From positions 21,795-66,814 of the forward strand of contig VRUL01000025.1 of assembly GCA_019456145.1 (NCBI GenBank): DNA of 45,020 bases, in the 5' to 3' direction. Numbering within the stretch: the first letter of the stretch is position 1; each line of letters starts with the position of its first letter. The notes under the pieces were generated by a model, which did not search any database, was not told where the DNA came from, and saw nothing but the letters and a program-made list of their open reading frames with translations. The position numbers and the translations under genes are program-made. The stretch is from Planctomycetota bacterium. Its GTDB lineage: Bacteria > Planctomycetota > Phycisphaerae > Sedimentisphaerales > Anaerobacaceae. Below are positions 44,881 to 45,020 of the stretch, piece by piece.

Positions 44881-45020
44881 TTACCGCGCAGCTTTTGTCC
44901 AGTCCTCCTGCCGGACGCCGTGATATGTTGTCAAAGTATACCCGAAAACCTGCTTTGACCTCGATTTCAAGTTCAGTGTGAACTTTATCGTATCCAGGTC
45001 AACCTTCTCGAACTCCTGGC
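44881..45020 (-). CDS. C-terminal end of an unidentified protein (partial)
   Basis: The last 45 codons of a minus-strand gene that begins beyond the window. The readable end is FEKVDLDTIKFTLNLKSRSK and YTLTTYHGVRQEDWTKAAR, then TAA at 44881-44883. The beta-strand pattern with YTLTTYHG resembles the end of DUF4139-type or similar secreted beta proteins, but it is too short to assign. Confidence 0.6.
   Translation of the reverse strand, partial: QEFEKVDLDTIKFTLNLKSRSKQVFGYTLTTYHGVRQEDWTKAAR

Overview
The window reads as a chromosomal segment of a heterotrophic planctomycete, most likely of the Phycisphaerae/Sedimentisphaerales type. The reasons are the DUF1800 plus Tat-exported DUF1501 gene pair, a DUF2617 protein, a beta-helix/HAF-repeat protein ending in a short dockerin-like 'GDANGDCKVDFFDFAIMLSNW' tail, several exported glycoside-hydrolase-like proteins, TPR/LamG surface proteins, and long AT-rich gaps full of dispersed repeats. 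The taxonomic call is inferred from family content. I found no rRNA, tRNA, CRISPR array or intact transposase.

Layout. 1-2210: a truncated duplicate of an ABC ATPase start, then an ABC ATPase/permease pair (305-1306, 1290-2210). 2284-7343: a tandem duplication of a gene for a large exported protein of unknown function; the two copies (2403-4289, 4496-7291) differ by about 280 internal residues. A SUMF1-type lipoprotein follows (7337-8203), then a decayed copy of the permease tail. 8554-13079: an exported DUF3352-like protein, DUF1800 and DUF1501. 13213-21584: a carbohydrate block (GH123-N/TIM-barrel-like protein, GH127 arabinofuranosidase-like protein, Tat-exported TIM-barrel protein) interrupted by a highly divergent flagellin homologue (16630-17838). 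21808-25169: a minus-strand beta-helix/HAF protein, a possible 29-residue peptide gene, and a frameshifted Gfo/Idh/MocA oxidoreductase remnant. 25176-34350: surface or envelope proteins, namely an HTH protein with a Pro/Glu repeat and two membrane segments, an ankyrin lipoprotein, a LamG-TPR protein overlapping a Cys-repeat protein, and a membrane-anchored unknown. 34351-35685: a repeat-rich gap. 35686-39372: a membrane TPR-like protein, DUF2617, a CPBP protease with an odd inserted loop, and an endonuclease III-like glycosylase. 39412-42139: a minus-strand GntR/YtrA-ABC ATPase-permease operon with a clear palindromic operator over its promoter. 42559-44874: a DUF4091/GH123-like protein. The last 140 bases hold the end of a minus-strand gene.

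How the genes fit together. The exported GH127-, GH123- and DUF4091-type proteins suggest use of plant or algal glycans (arabinosyl or amino-sugar residues). The DUF1800/DUF1501 pair, SUMF lipoprotein and LamG/TPR/ankyrin proteins are typical planctomycete envelope or secreted machinery. The GntR operon is probably a self-regulated, stress-responsive ABC exporter.

The most unusual items are the divergent flagellin with a hexapeptide-repeat insertion and no flagellar neighbours, the tandem duplication with a large domain difference, the three related GTAACC...ATAAG segments upstream of genes, the inserted loop in the CPBP protease, and several small ORFs with good ribosome binding sites.
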